From Didymodactylos carnosus (lineage: Eukaryota; Rotifera; Eurotatoria; Philodinida; Philodinidae), in assembly GCA_905250885.1 (NCBI GenBank), contig CAJNOQ010001108.1:1-35747 (forward strand): DNA of 35,747 nucleotides, read 5' to 3'. Position 1 is the stretch's first letter. Every line of letters begins with the position of its first letter. The notes below the pieces were generated by a model. It saw only the letters and a list, made by a program, of their open reading frames with translations. It had not been told where the DNA came from and ran no database searches. A program made the position numbers and the translations under genes. Below are positions 1-12,980 of the stretch, piece by piece.

Positions 1-709
1 AATTTCAACTTTTAGAAAGGCACGTAGTTGTGTATTTCATAGTCTCTTCTTTCTATTACTGTAATTTTGTTTTTTTTCAGAAAGTATTATGAAAGCCGTA
101 AAGGGAACAAAAACTCTAAAAACTTGCTTCTGTACTCTCAAATTAGCCAACGCATATGTTCCCATAGGCATAGATATATCCAGAGCCACAAATAGAAGCC
201 GAAGATTAGGGAGATGTAATACAAAATTTTTCTCTGAGGAATAAAATAACAACAGCTTTTTCAATTATTTTGGGGGTATGCATCCCCGTTTTTTGCGGCT
301 CTGGATATATCCCGCTAAAAAATGGCTTTGAAGATCCAAGTAAAAAATATGTGTATTTTATATCTTCAGAAGAAGTTTTGATGAAGGTTTTACCTCCCTG
401 TGATTTATCGTTACGATTGTGTAAGTAGCGAAAGGCTTAAGAGAAAAAAGACATAAACAGAGAAAGCAACGTGGATGATACAACGGATGTTTTTTTAGTC
501 TTTATTATATCTGTCGAATGTTCTTCTAGCACGAAGATTTCAAAAGAATAATAGTTTGCAACGTAGATCTTCATCTTGTTGTCCTTTCGTGTTCTTTACT
601 TTTTAAATGCACAAAATAAAAAATCGGTAGATCATGCACAGATGTGGGTAGAAGAAAAAAAAACGAGAAATAATGATGGGTAGGTAACTCGAAAACATCA
701 TTTTTATAC
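1..709 (-). other. Intron of the HSPA12-like gene (incomplete)
   Basis: It begins at the donor GTATAA after the FYKKKK codons at 710 and continues off the window. I searched its minus strand for the expected next HSPA12 segment (normally starting G-H-x-V-E-x-A-L) and found none. It holds a short inverted repeat (173-192 with 294-311) and otherwise nothing recognised. Confidence 0.6.
173..311. repeat. Short inverted repeat, about 19-bp arms
   Basis: GATATATCCAGAGCC(A)CAA at 173-192 recurs as its reverse complement at 294-311, with one or two differences and a ~100-bp spacer. It may be the ends of a small fold-back element or a chance hairpin. Confidence 0.4.
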
Positions 710-3700
710 CTTTTTCTTTTTATAGAAATCAATAAATGAAAATGGTAATGATATATTTAATGGATTATTTTTGTATGGACTCGCTGTTCGTTTTCTTGCT
801 TCAAATGCAATCATTAAGTCAACATAACCCGCTGGACGTTTCATTTTAAACTCTTCCATTACTTCAATACCAAATATTGTGTTCATTAATTTTTCAAATT
901 CTTGATCAACACCTAAAATACATATGTATTGTGTATCAAAGATGTTCAAGAACAAAAATCTGCTACTTCATTCTTACCAACTGAACCAAATGGTCCACCA
1001 GTTGCTTTATACAATTCTTTCAATGTTCCTAATTTAGTATCTAATTCATGAACAGTTATATCCACAGTACCTCCACCACAATCAACAACCATATAACGAG
1101 TACCTGAAATAGAAATCAAAGCTTTTAATGTACGAGACAAATAATATGGCTCTCTAACACATATAGACTAACAACATAGAAGCACAACAACAAATACTAC
1201 CTTAACAAAAAAACCATTTGCCGAATTTGCACACCTAGGCAACCCGCAAAAAAAAGTAAGCCAAACTCTGATTTTTTGTTTATCTTAACCTACCTCTCTC
1301 TAACATTAATTCAAGTGTACTACTTATGTGAGATTCATGGTCTGTCGACACTAAATAGATAATGAGAAGAAAAACTATGACATAAAGAGTTTTTGAATTT
1401 TACAACAAACATTTACATTTCTCAGAGTTGGCAATCACCGGTGACTGATCTGAAAACAATGATGATGGAAAATGGTCTCGTCTTGTTATTGTGCGGGTGT
1501 ACGGTTCATCAGGCATAAATTGATGCATTCTCAGTTTTCGAATATAAATCGATGCAGCTTCTGGTTCTAATGCAATTAATAACTGATCAGGAAATTCTCG
1601 TGATGCTATTCCAGCCTGATGAAATACAAAGATGGAACAATGTTTTAATGTAGAAACGATCTATTTACTGACCTGATAGGCTGCTTCACGCATAAATTGT
1701 TTTGCCGGTTGTCTCCAAATAGCTGGAACTGTAATTACCCAACGTACATCTTCATTTACAAATCTTGTGCCTGATTGATCGCTTAGCTCCCGCAAAGCAT
1801 GATCTTTAAAATAGCTTAATGCATAAGTAAAGATTGTTAATGCTGGTACTTTTCGTCCATTATTTGCGGCTATTAACGTTTGAGTATTTAAATCCTAATA
1901 AAAAGAAACACAAATGAAGGTGTTAGCTATAGAGATAGACAGGGTTGGCGCGAGGTTTCCAAGATTGGGGGGAGGGGAGATCGATAAATTTTTTAATGTG
2001 ATCGCGTAGTAAATTGTGAATTTTATGAAAAAAAATATTTCGATTATTGGGGGGAGGTTATCCCCACGACCCCACCCCCCGATCGAACCAGCCGTGGAGA
2101 TATATACGTCATACTCAAAGACCGAAATCCCTATCGAGTTACATCATTCAGAATTTTCATGTTGATCACTCAAATTTTGCACACTTTGTACCCTACTGCA
2201 CGAAGATAAAAGTGCAATTCAATAGCTGCTTAGTAATTAAAATAAGAGATGCTGTTTTAATATGGCTAACCCAATTAGACTTTCGAGACATCGAAATGAT
2301 GCCTCCGGATCGCCCAGGAAAATGAGACTTTAAGTCCTTGAAATAAGTCTGTAAGGGACTAGGAATCTTATTTTCGATCTCTTAGAAAACTTTGAGTACT
2401 CTACGGGTTCTTAGAACAATCCGACGAGCACTCGAAGTGTTATGAAAGATCAAAAATAAAGTTCCGAGCTCCTCACAGACTCCAAGTCTCTATGATCCGA
2501 GGGACTTTACGATGCCTTCGACTGATTTTTTTGCCTGCATGGCCATATCACTTTTTTTGCCATATCGCAGTAACGGTAACAATAACAAACAGATTCGGAA
2601 ATGTTAATTTGGGTCTGAACTTTTCTAGAACTTCTATCATCCAGTCAGTTGCGCCTTTCCAGTAAAATAAGAAAAGTTTTTCATCAATCTACAGGCTAAT
2701 GGTTTTCAACTAGCATATCTACTTCAACAAACGGTTATTATCTCTCAATTTTAACTTAATCTTTCTATTATGATCGATAGTTATGTCAAAACAATATCTC
2801 ATATTTTAAATACTATGCTGCTGTCGAGTTTTCACTTTAATATATCATAAATACGCTTAATTATATTCTGTTAGATATGATTAATGTATTTTTCTATGAA
2901 GACTTACGTATCACATACAATACACATTTGTCAGGCTTAATGTCAAAATGAAAGATCTAGATCGATAACTTAATTCAAATATATGTTCAGAAACGAATTA
3001 TATACCTTATAACTATTATCTAGTCGAGAAGCAGAAATTACTCATTAGCTGGCGCTGCAGACATAATAGGCCTGATTGAATGTGCTTTTCTCGTATCAAT
3101 CCTTATTTTCATACTTTATGCTTCAAATTGTGCATGTGTTCTGTCAAAAAAAGTTCGTTGAAACTTCGGAGACTACAAACAAAATTTAATTTCAACCTCG
3201 ATAAAATGATGATAGCATCTATAAGTTTTAAAATTATGCGCAAAATACGAGTTTAAGGGTTGAAATGTTTTAGAGAAAACTTATTATTTGACGATGCTAA
3301 AAATACCAGTTCTGATCTTTTTGGACTCAAATTCCAATGTCTAGAACAGATCAACTGCTGATTTTTCAGAGACAATGAAGATATCTCAAAAGAGCAGCAA
3401 AAAAACATAAAAATTTAAACCTGATGCAGTAGAACTATTTTAGTTCACAAATTATATGTTAGACAACAATAAGAATGCAGATCATTCATATTCATAAGAT
3501 GTGAATTCTATCTGAGGATATGAATATATAATGGATCTAACTTGGAAAGAAGGTCACTAAGCGATTACCTACACACACCGTTTATTCTAATTTAATAGAA
3601 GGTGCAATACAAGTTACTAATCTAACTTTAGGAATTATTTCCTGCTCAGACAGTTATTTTATGTAACGTTTCACTGGTATCAAAAGTTTGATTTACTATG

Positions 3701-6700
3701 TGTACAAGATCAACAGAAACCAATGTTCTCTGGATTCGTCCCTAATTAGTCTATAAACGACATAAAAAATGAGTATGAGTAATTAGGGACCAGTCGAGAC
3801 TAAATCACAGCAACCATACGCAATTTTGTTTTGATTGATATCCACAAAATTAGTTCAAATTATGATGAAAGACCATCAAACAAATGGGAATACTAATCTA
3901 TAATTCAATACAGGCGATGCAATATTCCTTATTCTCGTTGGAGAAAAAATAAGTATTTTTAACAGTTATAAATCACTTATATTTGACATTTAAATACGAC
4001 TGTTTATCAGCAGTCTTTTCTCTTCGTTTAGAAGGAAAGTTATATAATTTCTAGCTTGGTGTTATTAAGAAATGCATGTTTTTTCTCTCTCTCTCTCTCT
4101 CTTTCTTCTCGTGTATGTGTATGTGTATGTGTATGAATGTAGGTATATGAATTTTTTGTTTAGAAAACTGTATTTAATAATAGTGCAGCTGTTCATTTCT
4201 GTTTTTCATTAAGCAAGTCACCTTCATTGTTCTTTACTCATAAACCGCAAAGTGTTTTTTTTTCCTTTTAGTCTCAACTATACATACGTAAATGTTTTTG
4301 TTCATCTATAATGATGTGAGGTTGTATATTATGTATATATTAGAAAATAAGAACGAAAACGAAAGGATATCAATAATTACATATTTTATTTAGTCTATTA
4401 TTTTTCATACGACGATTATTAAGTGGTTAAGTAAACAGTTTACATAATATGATTAGTGTATTTGCTATTACATAATGGTTCCAATCCGATACATACTGCC
4501 TACGTATAATATGGATCATTTTCCCCTCTTCATAAACACCCTTCATGTCAATAAATTTTTCCACTTCGTGTGGAAGGGACAGATGTATAATCAAAAAAGT
4601 AAAAAAACAAAACAAATAAATAAACTGATTTATGGTATTTGCCTCAAAGCTAACATACTAATTACCATATTGTTATAACTCTAGAAACAAATTTTGTTCA
4701 TCGAGATATAATTTAAACGCTGGTCAAGCTGGTAACATGATACATTATTGAATCGGTCAACTAGAATCATGGTAAAAATATGAGCCCTCAAACTCATTAA
4801 TATTGATTTTTTTCTACAAGTTAGAAGAACATAAACGGCACATTAAACAAAAAAATAATTCTAAAACGACAAAAATTAACGATTTTGCTTGTGTTTTATG
4901 TACTATTATAATATATCTAAGAGAGATATCAAAAAGTGTTTAATTCGCAAGGATTCAAAGTTGTTACATGATTCTACGTGTGTCATTATGATGTTTGATG
5001 TCTGTTATTTCAATAATCATTTCACTCGTCAATAGAGACACTTTATCATCATCATTCAGATATAAACGATTTTCTATCTAGAGTAGATTTATCTTTCTAA
5101 GTTTATGACGTTTATATCATGCCAATGTCCTTTTTGAGTTTTTCTTATTAGTAAACGTTGACAGAAAAAACGTTACATATAATGTCATAACATATCATTC
5201 ATTTATGCACAGCCTATAGTTACAATAAGCGAATCTTACTTTAGCCTCTATACATTTTTATTACTGACATTTGTGTAATAAAGTTTCATAGATGCTAGAT
5301 GCACAGTGGGCATCTAGGCGGACAATTAGCGAAAAGTCGAAAGTACACTTTTCCAAAATTCAAATAGTGTCAAATATACTATAGTCTACGCACTATCTAA
5401 TGGCACTAAAAATTTTTTTCCAAATTTTTGTTCCAAAACTTTCCACTTTGAGAAAAATTAAGGAACGAAAAATAACTTAGAAAATAGTGACCTCTCAGGA
5501 CAAGCCATTTTTTTCTAGGATCAAAGCAGTTTTAAAGCACAAATTTGACATATTTTAAACTCAGAAACTTTTAGCTATCGAACTGTAAAAAAACTTTTTT
5601 AATTATGTCACACTCTAGCGGCTAAGTAACGATTTTTCTTCAGCGAAGTTGTTTTTCCAACCACTGTTTATAGCGCAATAACATCACTAAAGCTCGCTAA
5701 GGTCAAAACTGACTTAAAATTATGCCAACAAGTTCCCGAACATGTGCTCTATCTAGGGTAAATGATCAAAGATGCACATATCTATCCAAGTCGAGCTACA
5801 GGGTTTCCGAAAAACCTTGGTTTTTAAGGTACAATCTACTTTTCTCAGCTCAGGAACACTTGTATTGGAAAATAACAACATATTTGGAATCAGCACATAA
5901 AACCACATCGAATGGTGTCTATTCAAAACATGTTTAAAGAAAAAAATTCCGACAAAAATTCAGGGCAAGAGTCCCCCTCTGAGATTTCTTGTCTGAAAAA
6001 ACTTTTTTTCCACATTCGGGTTTCTTAATTTATAATAACATTTCACATGTAGGTTTTTTAATTCAGAAAGCGATTATTTTTGGTTAATACTACTTTATTA
6101 CATGTCCGTCTGATCTATAGAAAAATGCTCACTATGAGATGGTAACGTGTTTACTCTAAATTATACTAACCTGTGTGTAATGCAAATGCATTTTAAATTT
6201 TTCAAAATAAAGCCATTTTTTTGATTCATCTGGATCAAGATCATGAAAAAAATCTCGTGCAAGAAAACCAAATGAATGAAATGTGCCATCTGGTGTTAAT
6301 AATATTGTTGTTGGTGTTTTTTGATTGATAACTCCTTCAGAAATAAAGAGTTTATTTATATGAATCATCTAAAACAGATTAAGATTACTCACCAGGATCA
6401 CCACCTAGAGAGAAAGAAAAAAGTAAAATTATAATACATATCGTTACTTGAGAGTAGATACGAATTCCTAAGCCTATTCATCCTCGATTGAGAAGATTAC
6501 TAATCAGATTAATATATTTGTTTACCTTCCCATTTTCGCATCATATGTATCATATCTCCACCGTCACGTGTAAATGCAAATGCATAGCCGCTAAATGTTG
6601 TACCAAAATCAATTGCCACAACGACAAAATGAGGTGTATTATTTGAATTAATTACATTTTGGGATTCATTACCCGAATCATCACCCGAACTATGTCTATG

Positions 6701-7335
6701 TGAATGTGGATGATGTGAGTGATAATTGGAGAGTGAATTGATCGATTGATGTTTAGTCGGATGTGTTGTAGTAGAAATTACTGTTCCAGTAGGATTTACA
6801 GAATAGACACCACTAGTCCCCGTTTCATCATGGGTCGCGAGTTTTTTTGGTGAACGCTGTGAAGCCTGACTTGATTGTGGACTATTATAGCTATGATAAT
6901 TTTGATATTTTATATGCGTCTTTAAATCTGTTGGCGATGTATTAATATATTTCTGACCAACGATAGACGAAGACGAGGACATATTATTAGTCGGCGACGT
7001 ACGGAGATAAGTCGAATTTACATTTGTTGTTGATGATGATGTATGATGTGAATTATTGTGAGGATGAGTGTGTACAGCTGTTATACTCGATGAACATGTG
7101 ATGGGTATTGGAATATTTATACTATTCTGATAATTCGGAGATAATGAATTAGAAGATGTCAATATGGTTGTTGTACACGGTCCATTATTTTCATTACTAT
7201 AAAGATATTCATGGGATGAAGGAAAATCTTCCGTTCTTTCTGTTACATCTTCAAATTGGTCTTCTTTAATAATACGTTGATGCTCATGATGTGACTCGCT
7301 ATTATTACCAGGTCTATCCATTGTGGACATTAATT
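710..7335 (-). CDS. HSPA12A-like: HSPA12-like Hsp70-family protein, 3' end beyond the window
   Basis: Eight exons join in frame: 7335-6526, 6404-6393, 6334-6171, 1894-1673, 1615-1417, 1350-1294, 1103-978, 912-710. All introns are GT-AG; from ATG 7330 they give 1788 nt = 596 codons without a stop. Residues 1-235 are low-complexity Ser/Thr/His/Asn-rich. The actin-like ATPase fold follows: phosphate-1 motif DFGTT at 241-245, [16 protein letters not shown] around 267-282, FHDLDPDE and EKFKM, then [20 protein letters not shown], phosphate-2 motif DCGGGTVD at 494-501, and [13 protein letters not shown] near the end. This order and wording match vertebrate HSPA12A/B, atypical Hsp70 ATPases lacking the classical substrate domain. 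Reading is lost after the donor at 709; about 200 C-terminal residues should be encoded left of position 1. The loop between the two phosphate motifs is shorter than in human HSPA12A. Substrate and role are not visible. The family call is firm; HSPA12A versus HSPA12B is not resolvable. Confidence 0.93.
1895..6170 (-). other. 4.3-kb intron of the HSPA12-like gene
   Basis: It lies between the exon ending CATTACACACAG|GTTAGT (6171) and the one starting TTATTAG|GATTTAAAT (1894), both phase 0. The protein reads through without loss (HYTQ-DLNTQ; the human family has a similar spacing). Contents: a G/C-run patch at about 1945-2085 with two copies of ATTGGGGGGAGG, (TC)n at 4084-4104, (GTATGT)n at 4113-4136, otherwise AT-rich sequence with no coding signal. 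It is far longer than the other introns of this gene inside the coding core (58-270 nt). Confidence 0.8.
4084..4136. repeat. (TC)n and (GTATGT)n simple repeats
   Basis: About ten TC units at 4084-4104 are followed after a few bases by four TATGTG-type units at 4113-4136. Intronic. Confidence 0.9.
6393..6404 (-). CDS. 12-nt microexon of the HSPA12-like gene
   Basis: Minus-strand GTGGTGATCCTG is preceded by CTAG and followed by GTGAGT. The upstream exon ends ...GAAG at 6526 and the downstream exon begins GAGTTATC at 6334. Joining the three gives E-G-G-D-P-G-V-I, exactly the peptide found at this place in vertebrate HSPA12 proteins. Skipping it would keep frame but delete four residues next to the nucleotide site. 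Flanking introns are 121 and 58 nt. Confidence 0.9.
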
Positions 7336-8046
7336 CTGAAATAGAAAAAAAAACAAATTACATGTTAGTTTCATATCACTACAAATAAAAACTATTTAGT
7401 TTAGCATTATCACAGCTGTATAAAATGAGAGAAAGAATAACTCAACCGCTAAATATAAACCTAAATATTAAAATAAGCTGACAGTTGACTCGAGTCTGTT
7501 AGAAAAACTCAGAATACTTTTTCACAAAAACAATACTTGGTAAAGGATGTCAAAGATGTTTAAAGAGGTTGTTAAAATTGAGTCTATGTAATAAAAGACA
7601 GAATTTCTCTAGATTTATCTATGATAGCAAATATTAATTATACGTTCTATTTATTAATATGCTTAAATTTCATGCCTAAATACGTCTTCTTTCTCTTTTA
7701 CTAAAGATATATTTATTTGATCATCAGTTAATATCTTATGCTAGAATAAAACAAACATTTATCTTTTGTTACAATGGAACAGAAAAGGCAAAGAAAATTA
7801 TTAGAAGTAAAGAAAACGATGAGTTTTTTTCTTCTTGAAAATGTACAATATTCGCGTTGTTTTAACTATCATGTCTATGCGTGTATGTGTGTGTGTGTGA
7901 GCAAGAAAAAGAAAGAAAAAAAACAGATCAAGCTCTTCTTTTTCCCACTTTTTCTCTCTTATATTAAGAGGAATAGAAGATTGTTGTTTTTATACGTGTA
8001 AATGTTGCAAGGTGAACCTAGATCATGTTTCCAGTATAGTATATAT

Positions 8047-8069
8047 ACATATATATATATATATATATA
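8047..8069. repeat. (AT)n simple repeat
   Basis: Uninterrupted ATATAT run near a polypurine-rich patch. Confidence 0.85.
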
Positions 8070-8700
8070 AGATGTTTTCAGATATAGATGTACTGTGTAG
8101 AAGACCTATACCATTTTTTATTTGAATGAGAGAAGAAAAACATAAAACTTTATTTGAATTAATACAAAATCTGATCATATAACCAATCAATAGGGATTAA
8201 GAAGATTATGTTAGAAATAAAGCAAAACGAGAGCCAACAACTTTTTTTTATACCAAACACTTGTCATCAATTATAGAACTCGTCGAGTTGAAATAGTTGT
8301 TTTTAATTGTTTAATATGTGTACAATAGAATAAAAACCGTATTTAAAACACCAATAAAATAAAATTGTTTTATAATCGTATTATATGATCAATTTCTAGT
8401 TTTTACTAAAGTGAAATATTCTACAAGGATTACTAGATATATTGTAAAGAACGTGTTTGTTTTAACTTTCTATTTGAAAAAGATTTTACAATTACATTAA
8501 GAACCACGAAGGCTAGAATAGCAAAATTTTGATAAAAAGTCAATATTGAGATAAGCGTGTGGTCAGTTACCCATACAAATCTAATGTTTGAATTCGGATT
8601 TCTTCTGACCATAATAAAGGTATTTATAAAAAGTCTTCATAAACGTTCACTCTACCCATTTCGGTTGATTCTATGTGAATAATTCAATATGAATTGTTAT

Positions 8701-8812
8701 TTTATTGCACGATTGTATCTGATGAGATTCTATCGTTATCATGCATCACTACTATACAGTTGTTGCTCAAATTTCGACGGAAACTGGTTTCTTTTAGAAT
8801 CATAGGATAAAT
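8701..8812 (+). repeat. Dispersed repeat, copy A
   Basis: About 110 bp starting TTTATTGCACGATTGTATCT and including CGACGGAAACTGGTTTC. It is matched in the same orientation at 21828-21941 (roughly three quarters identical by eye). Unclassified interspersed repeat. Confidence 0.65.
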
Positions 8813-9637
8813 AAATGGTTTCGTTAGCATAGTGTCAATTTACAAAGCAGATGATTCTGATCAAAAACGAGTTGTCGAACAGTTGTGGGTGATATTCTGC
8901 TGAAAAATTATGATAATTTTTAGAGAAACATCAAAATCTGTATTATACGCCATCTTTTTTCAACAGCAACTTTTCTGCTTATGATGCTCAGCATTTTCAA
9001 AATATTTTCCATAACGATGTATCGGAAAAATTTGAATTCTTAGAAATTAAAGCACAGACATACGGTGAGAAGCTAAATAGAGTTCAATTTTTTTATTTTG
9101 TATGTTTGTGATTTCTAGCGAACTTCTAAAATATTTTTGCGTTTCTGAGATAAATAATGGTTTAAATAATCATACGAGCAAAATGAAACTGTGGTAAATT
9201 TCTAACATGGAATATCTAAAAGACCACGATTTCTAAATGTGAAAAAATCAAAGCTTGTTGCACATAAAAACACTAAGCTACGCTAAGAAATTTGATAAAT
9301 GAAAACACATTTCTATTTTAGAATACAGAATGTATATGTATAAAATTCCTTGTTTACGTAGACTCACATAAACAAAAAATTTCTCTTACATGCCATAAAT
9401 AAATAAACTTTATGATTATGATTAATATATTTTATTTTATTTTTTCCTCCTCTCAATAAATCATGATAATTTCTCAATTTTTGATAGATTGATATTAAAG
9501 TTTGTCTTGGATAACAAAATAAGACAAATGAGACAAAAGGATGATTTATAATGTACAATACAGTAACTATACTTTCAAACATATTTCAAGAATTATCTTC
9601 TCTCTTTTCTAAAACTACAATACAATATTTTTCATAC

Positions 9638-9800
9638 CTGTTGTCATATCATGTAAAAATTTATCTTCTCGAACATAACAAACTAAATTTCTAGAATTGA
9701 TGTTGAATGTTTTTGGATAATATCGAACATCAACCATATTTTGATTATATATGAATAAAAAAATGTAATTTATCACTGTAGTATTATTATATTTCAACAC
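9638..9800 (-). CDS. Candidate first coding exon of the HSPA12-like gene
   Basis: An open frame of 54 codons ends at a donor (ACAACAG|GTATGA). Its phase fits the acceptor in front of the main HSPA12 N-terminal exon (TTTCAG|AATTAATG at 7335): G + AA makes GAA, then TTA, then the ATG at 7330. Two in-frame Met codons exist, at 9800 and 9737; translation from the second gives a 33-residue extension starting MVDVRYYPKTFNI and ending LHDMTT. The stretch between the two Met codons is AT-rich and hydrophobic and looks intronic or untranslated, so 9737 is the more likely start. Alternatively HSPA12 translation simply starts at 7330 and this is chance, or it belongs to another transcript. No homology is recognised. 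The implied intron is 2302 bp. Confidence 0.35.
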
Positions 9801-12800
9801 TTGTGCTCATATATATATGCATCTTTAAAAAGCAAAATGAGAATCGATCAACAAGAAAATTGCAATATTATATGTGTAGAAGAATACGCGTATATTATCG
9901 TTGTAACAAAAAGAAAATAAATTTATGAACTGGAAACAATATAAGAGAGTTTTGTATTACGAAGAACATTACCACACTAAGATTTATCTTTTTGCATCAG
10001 ATAAACACGATTTACTTAAACTAACATTCTCTCACATATTTGTCTGACGGGTATCATTAATTTTTTTTTGTTTTTTGTCAAAAATAAATTTTACACTATT
10101 TAGTTAGTAAGACGATGTATGTATTGAAAAGATATTTTTCGTGTACCATATTCATTCATCAAAGAAGATTTGTTCATACTGTTACAATAACATCGAAAAA
10201 TGATGAATTTCTGCTTAATTTAACCAATAATCACAACAATTAATTTTCTTTTCTGCTCACTATTATATTATTTATTCACAATCAAATATGACTTCTATCG
10301 CCATAGATTGAACTGATCCAACATCTTTTGACCGGAACTGTTGCTCTCGGTTAATTATTCGCTGACCGGTGTGATTTATTGACTGCATCTTCCTCACATA
10401 GTTTAATTATCAACAGTAAACTCATCGAAGATGATTATTTTATATCAAAAAATATGAGTAGTTCGTCAATCATACAGCGCATTAGCACTGACACACTTGC
10501 TTTCAACATCAGGTTGACTCGGACAGAAGAACAAATTAGAACTGAAGTATAGTCTGAATTTTGATAATTTTCATTATCTAAAGTTATAAGCATACCACTA
10601 TGGCTACCGATAAATTAATGTTTTACGAGAAAACGATGTACACAAGTATCTCTTTTCGAATTCTCAAGATAAAACATGGAAAAAAATAATGTGCAAAAGG
10701 AGCGTCATGTAAAACATTTAGTTTGTGATCACAAACATATTAAGAGACTTAAAAATTACAAATATTCTTCTTTAATAGCAGTTTGAAAGTCTAAAATCTC
10801 TATAATCTTGACGTTAAAAGTAAATAGGTCTTAATTACATCACTAACAAAATTTCTTGAAAAGAAGTTGTACGTATTTGCTGTCTGATCTTCTAATCTTA
10901 AAAGTTCTATTTCATGTCAACAGCAATATCTAATCCTTGAGAAAATAATTTTTAATTGATCTCAAAACAAATCATTTGTATAAGTACGTTAGTATTTTAC
11001 AAGAAGAATAACTAGTGCTTATAAATCTATTTTATCTGAATAAATGGGTTAAGGGATAAGAACGATTTCTTCTTATCAACCTGAAGCTATTCTTCTAACC
11101 ATTTCTCATTACACATGAGAAATATCGCAGTGAAAAGAAATAACAAGTTCTTCTTTTCGCTTTCTAATTGAAATTCGCGTATTCAATTTCATCTGACTAA
11201 TAAAATTTGATAAAATAAACATACCAAGTTTAACACCAACTTTTTGCCTTAATTCACAAATTGTCCGATTAATGTATAGTTTTAATTGAAATCATTGACA
11301 AACGCTTTAGCTGAATTTAGCAGGCATACGCCTCGAATTATTTCGGACTACGACAAATGGATAAATAGATAAAACGTACACTTGTTTGATAATTAAGAAA
11401 AAATCGTCGATAGATATCTTTGGCTGTAATACGTCAAAATCTATGGCATTGAATCGATGCTTTTTTCCTTTTCTCGTTTGCAGAAAAGATAAAGTTTAAA
11501 AATGTTTATCAAAAAACAGAATCCATCGTAAAGAAAGAGGGAGAAGAAGCAAATTTTCAACTCTATTTTTATACGGTATACATACGTATATATAGAGCCA
11601 CTATTTCTTGCAGCAAGAAAATTGCTGCGCTTCTGTTCTAGAATTGTTGTGTTAAAGAGAGAGAGAGAGAGCGAAAGAGAGAGCGCGGGCGCGTGGACGT
11701 GTGTATATGTATTGTCAGTGTACGGGCTCTATATAGACAGACTTATAGATATGTTTACAGGTCCACATTTGTTCTTTTTTTCTTCGAACAGAGAATATAT
11801 ATATACAGCTATATCAAGAGCACATGATTCCGCTGTTTTTGTGTTCTTTCTTTAGCTTATTGATTGAAACAAAGAAATGTAAGAAAAAGAAATATAATAA
11901 ATACTGTGGTCTTCTAATAGGTTAACACATGTAATACAGATCAGATAGATCCTCATCATCGTTGGTTATCTTATAAGATAGGATATACGCAAAATTTTTT
12001 TGGTTTAAGCTTTCGTTCGTTCGGTATATAGGTGTATGTGGAATTTTTCTTTTTTCGTCGGTTTCTTTTGTAAATAAGATGAATTTATATATTATTTTTC
12101 TTTCTCTATTTTCCTATAGTGAATATATATGTATATGTAAAGATTATACTATGTCGGTCTTCGTGTGTCTATGTTACACTGCTTAAACTGACTGCACTGA
12201 ACGATAATAAAATGCAACATGTCTAAGTGAATCAATTGTTTACTCGAGTTATTTCTTTTTTGTAATTGGCTTATGAACATACGAGCGCAACGGTTACACA
12301 CTGTTGATGAACACATCGAGCGGAAACTCTTGCTTGTCTTTCACTTATACAAAACCTTTCTCAGAGTTATTCGATAATATTATCCTACAATGAGTTCCCT
12401 CTTTGTTCCTCAATATATCTATTTAAGATGTTATGATATATACATAAATGATATTGCGATTTCATCATGATTCCTCTTTCCATGCAATTTCTTTAAATGA
12501 AGAGAATTTTTAGACAACTATAATAAACTGTGCCATTTAACTTGAGCGAGTTGTATAGGATAAGTTATCTCAGATTGTTATTCAAAAGTTTTTGAAAGTT
12601 CTTTGTAGAAACGATAAAATACTATCACATGTCTTCTGTAAAATGTAAAACAACTTCGTAAAAATATAAGCTATGGTTCGCTAAACTTCTATTATGGAAT
12701 GATTAACGATAATAAGAGTATGGCATTCTCTATGCATCTACCAACAGGCCGTAAATTTTGTTGTTTGAGTAACAAAAACAGTTTATTTTATCATATACTT

Positions 12801-12949
12801 AGCATTAAGAAACAAAAAGATGCATCACGTAATAGAAAAATCAGAAACGGACGAATACCAAAAATCTAAGTCTTGCACAAGCATAGGTGTCACTAGTTGA
12901 TTGACAGCTGCCTTGTCATTCATCGTTTTGTTTAATTCTTTCTTTAAAG
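9801..12949. other. Intergenic stretch without recognised genes
   Basis: AT-rich on both strands; no exon with splice signals and sensible coding content was found. A purine tract of GA dinucleotides runs at about 11657-11690, followed by a short GC-rich patch (GCGCGGGCGCG). The upstream promoter of the HSPA12-like gene presumably lies here but I cannot place it. Confidence 0.5.
11657..11690. repeat. (GA)n simple repeat
   Basis: GAGAGAGAGAGAG, interrupted by CGAAA, then a second GAGAGA block leading into GCGCGGGCGCG. Confidence 0.85.
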
Positions 12950-12957
12950 TATAAAAG
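12950..12957 (+). promoter_or_regulatory. TATA box of the tRNA-Sec gene
   Basis: TATAAAAG lies 31 to 24 bases before the first base of the tRNA. Animal tRNA-Sec genes are known to use an upstream TATA box near -30 plus a proximal sequence element near -66. The bases around 12908-12927 sit at the right distance for the latter, but I cannot confirm a motif. Confidence 0.65.
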
Positions 12958-12980
12958 AAAAGTTAAGTTTAACAACAATT

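Larger units (their letters stand above)
7336..9637 (-). other. Probable 5' intron of the HSPA12-like gene
   Basis: A strong polypyrimidine tract and acceptor (TTTTTTTTTCTATTTCAG) stands directly in front of the main N-terminal exon, so transcription starts further upstream than 7335. The stretch is AT-rich. It holds an (AT)n run at 8047-8069 and one copy of a dispersed repeat at 8701-8812. No coding exon is seen within it. Confidence 0.5.

Noticed and set aside
2047..2325. 92-codon plus-strand frame inside the HSPA12 intron
   Set aside because: Begins in G/C homopolymer runs, no family resemblance, no promoter or splice evidence; more likely part of an old repeat.
7774..8001. 75-codon plus-strand frame
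   Set aside because: Built from purine tracts and a GT repeat; poly-Lys and Cys-Val alternation are low-complexity artefacts.
11622..11855. 77-codon plus-strand frame
   Set aside because: Produced by the GA simple repeat (repeated ER/ES codons).
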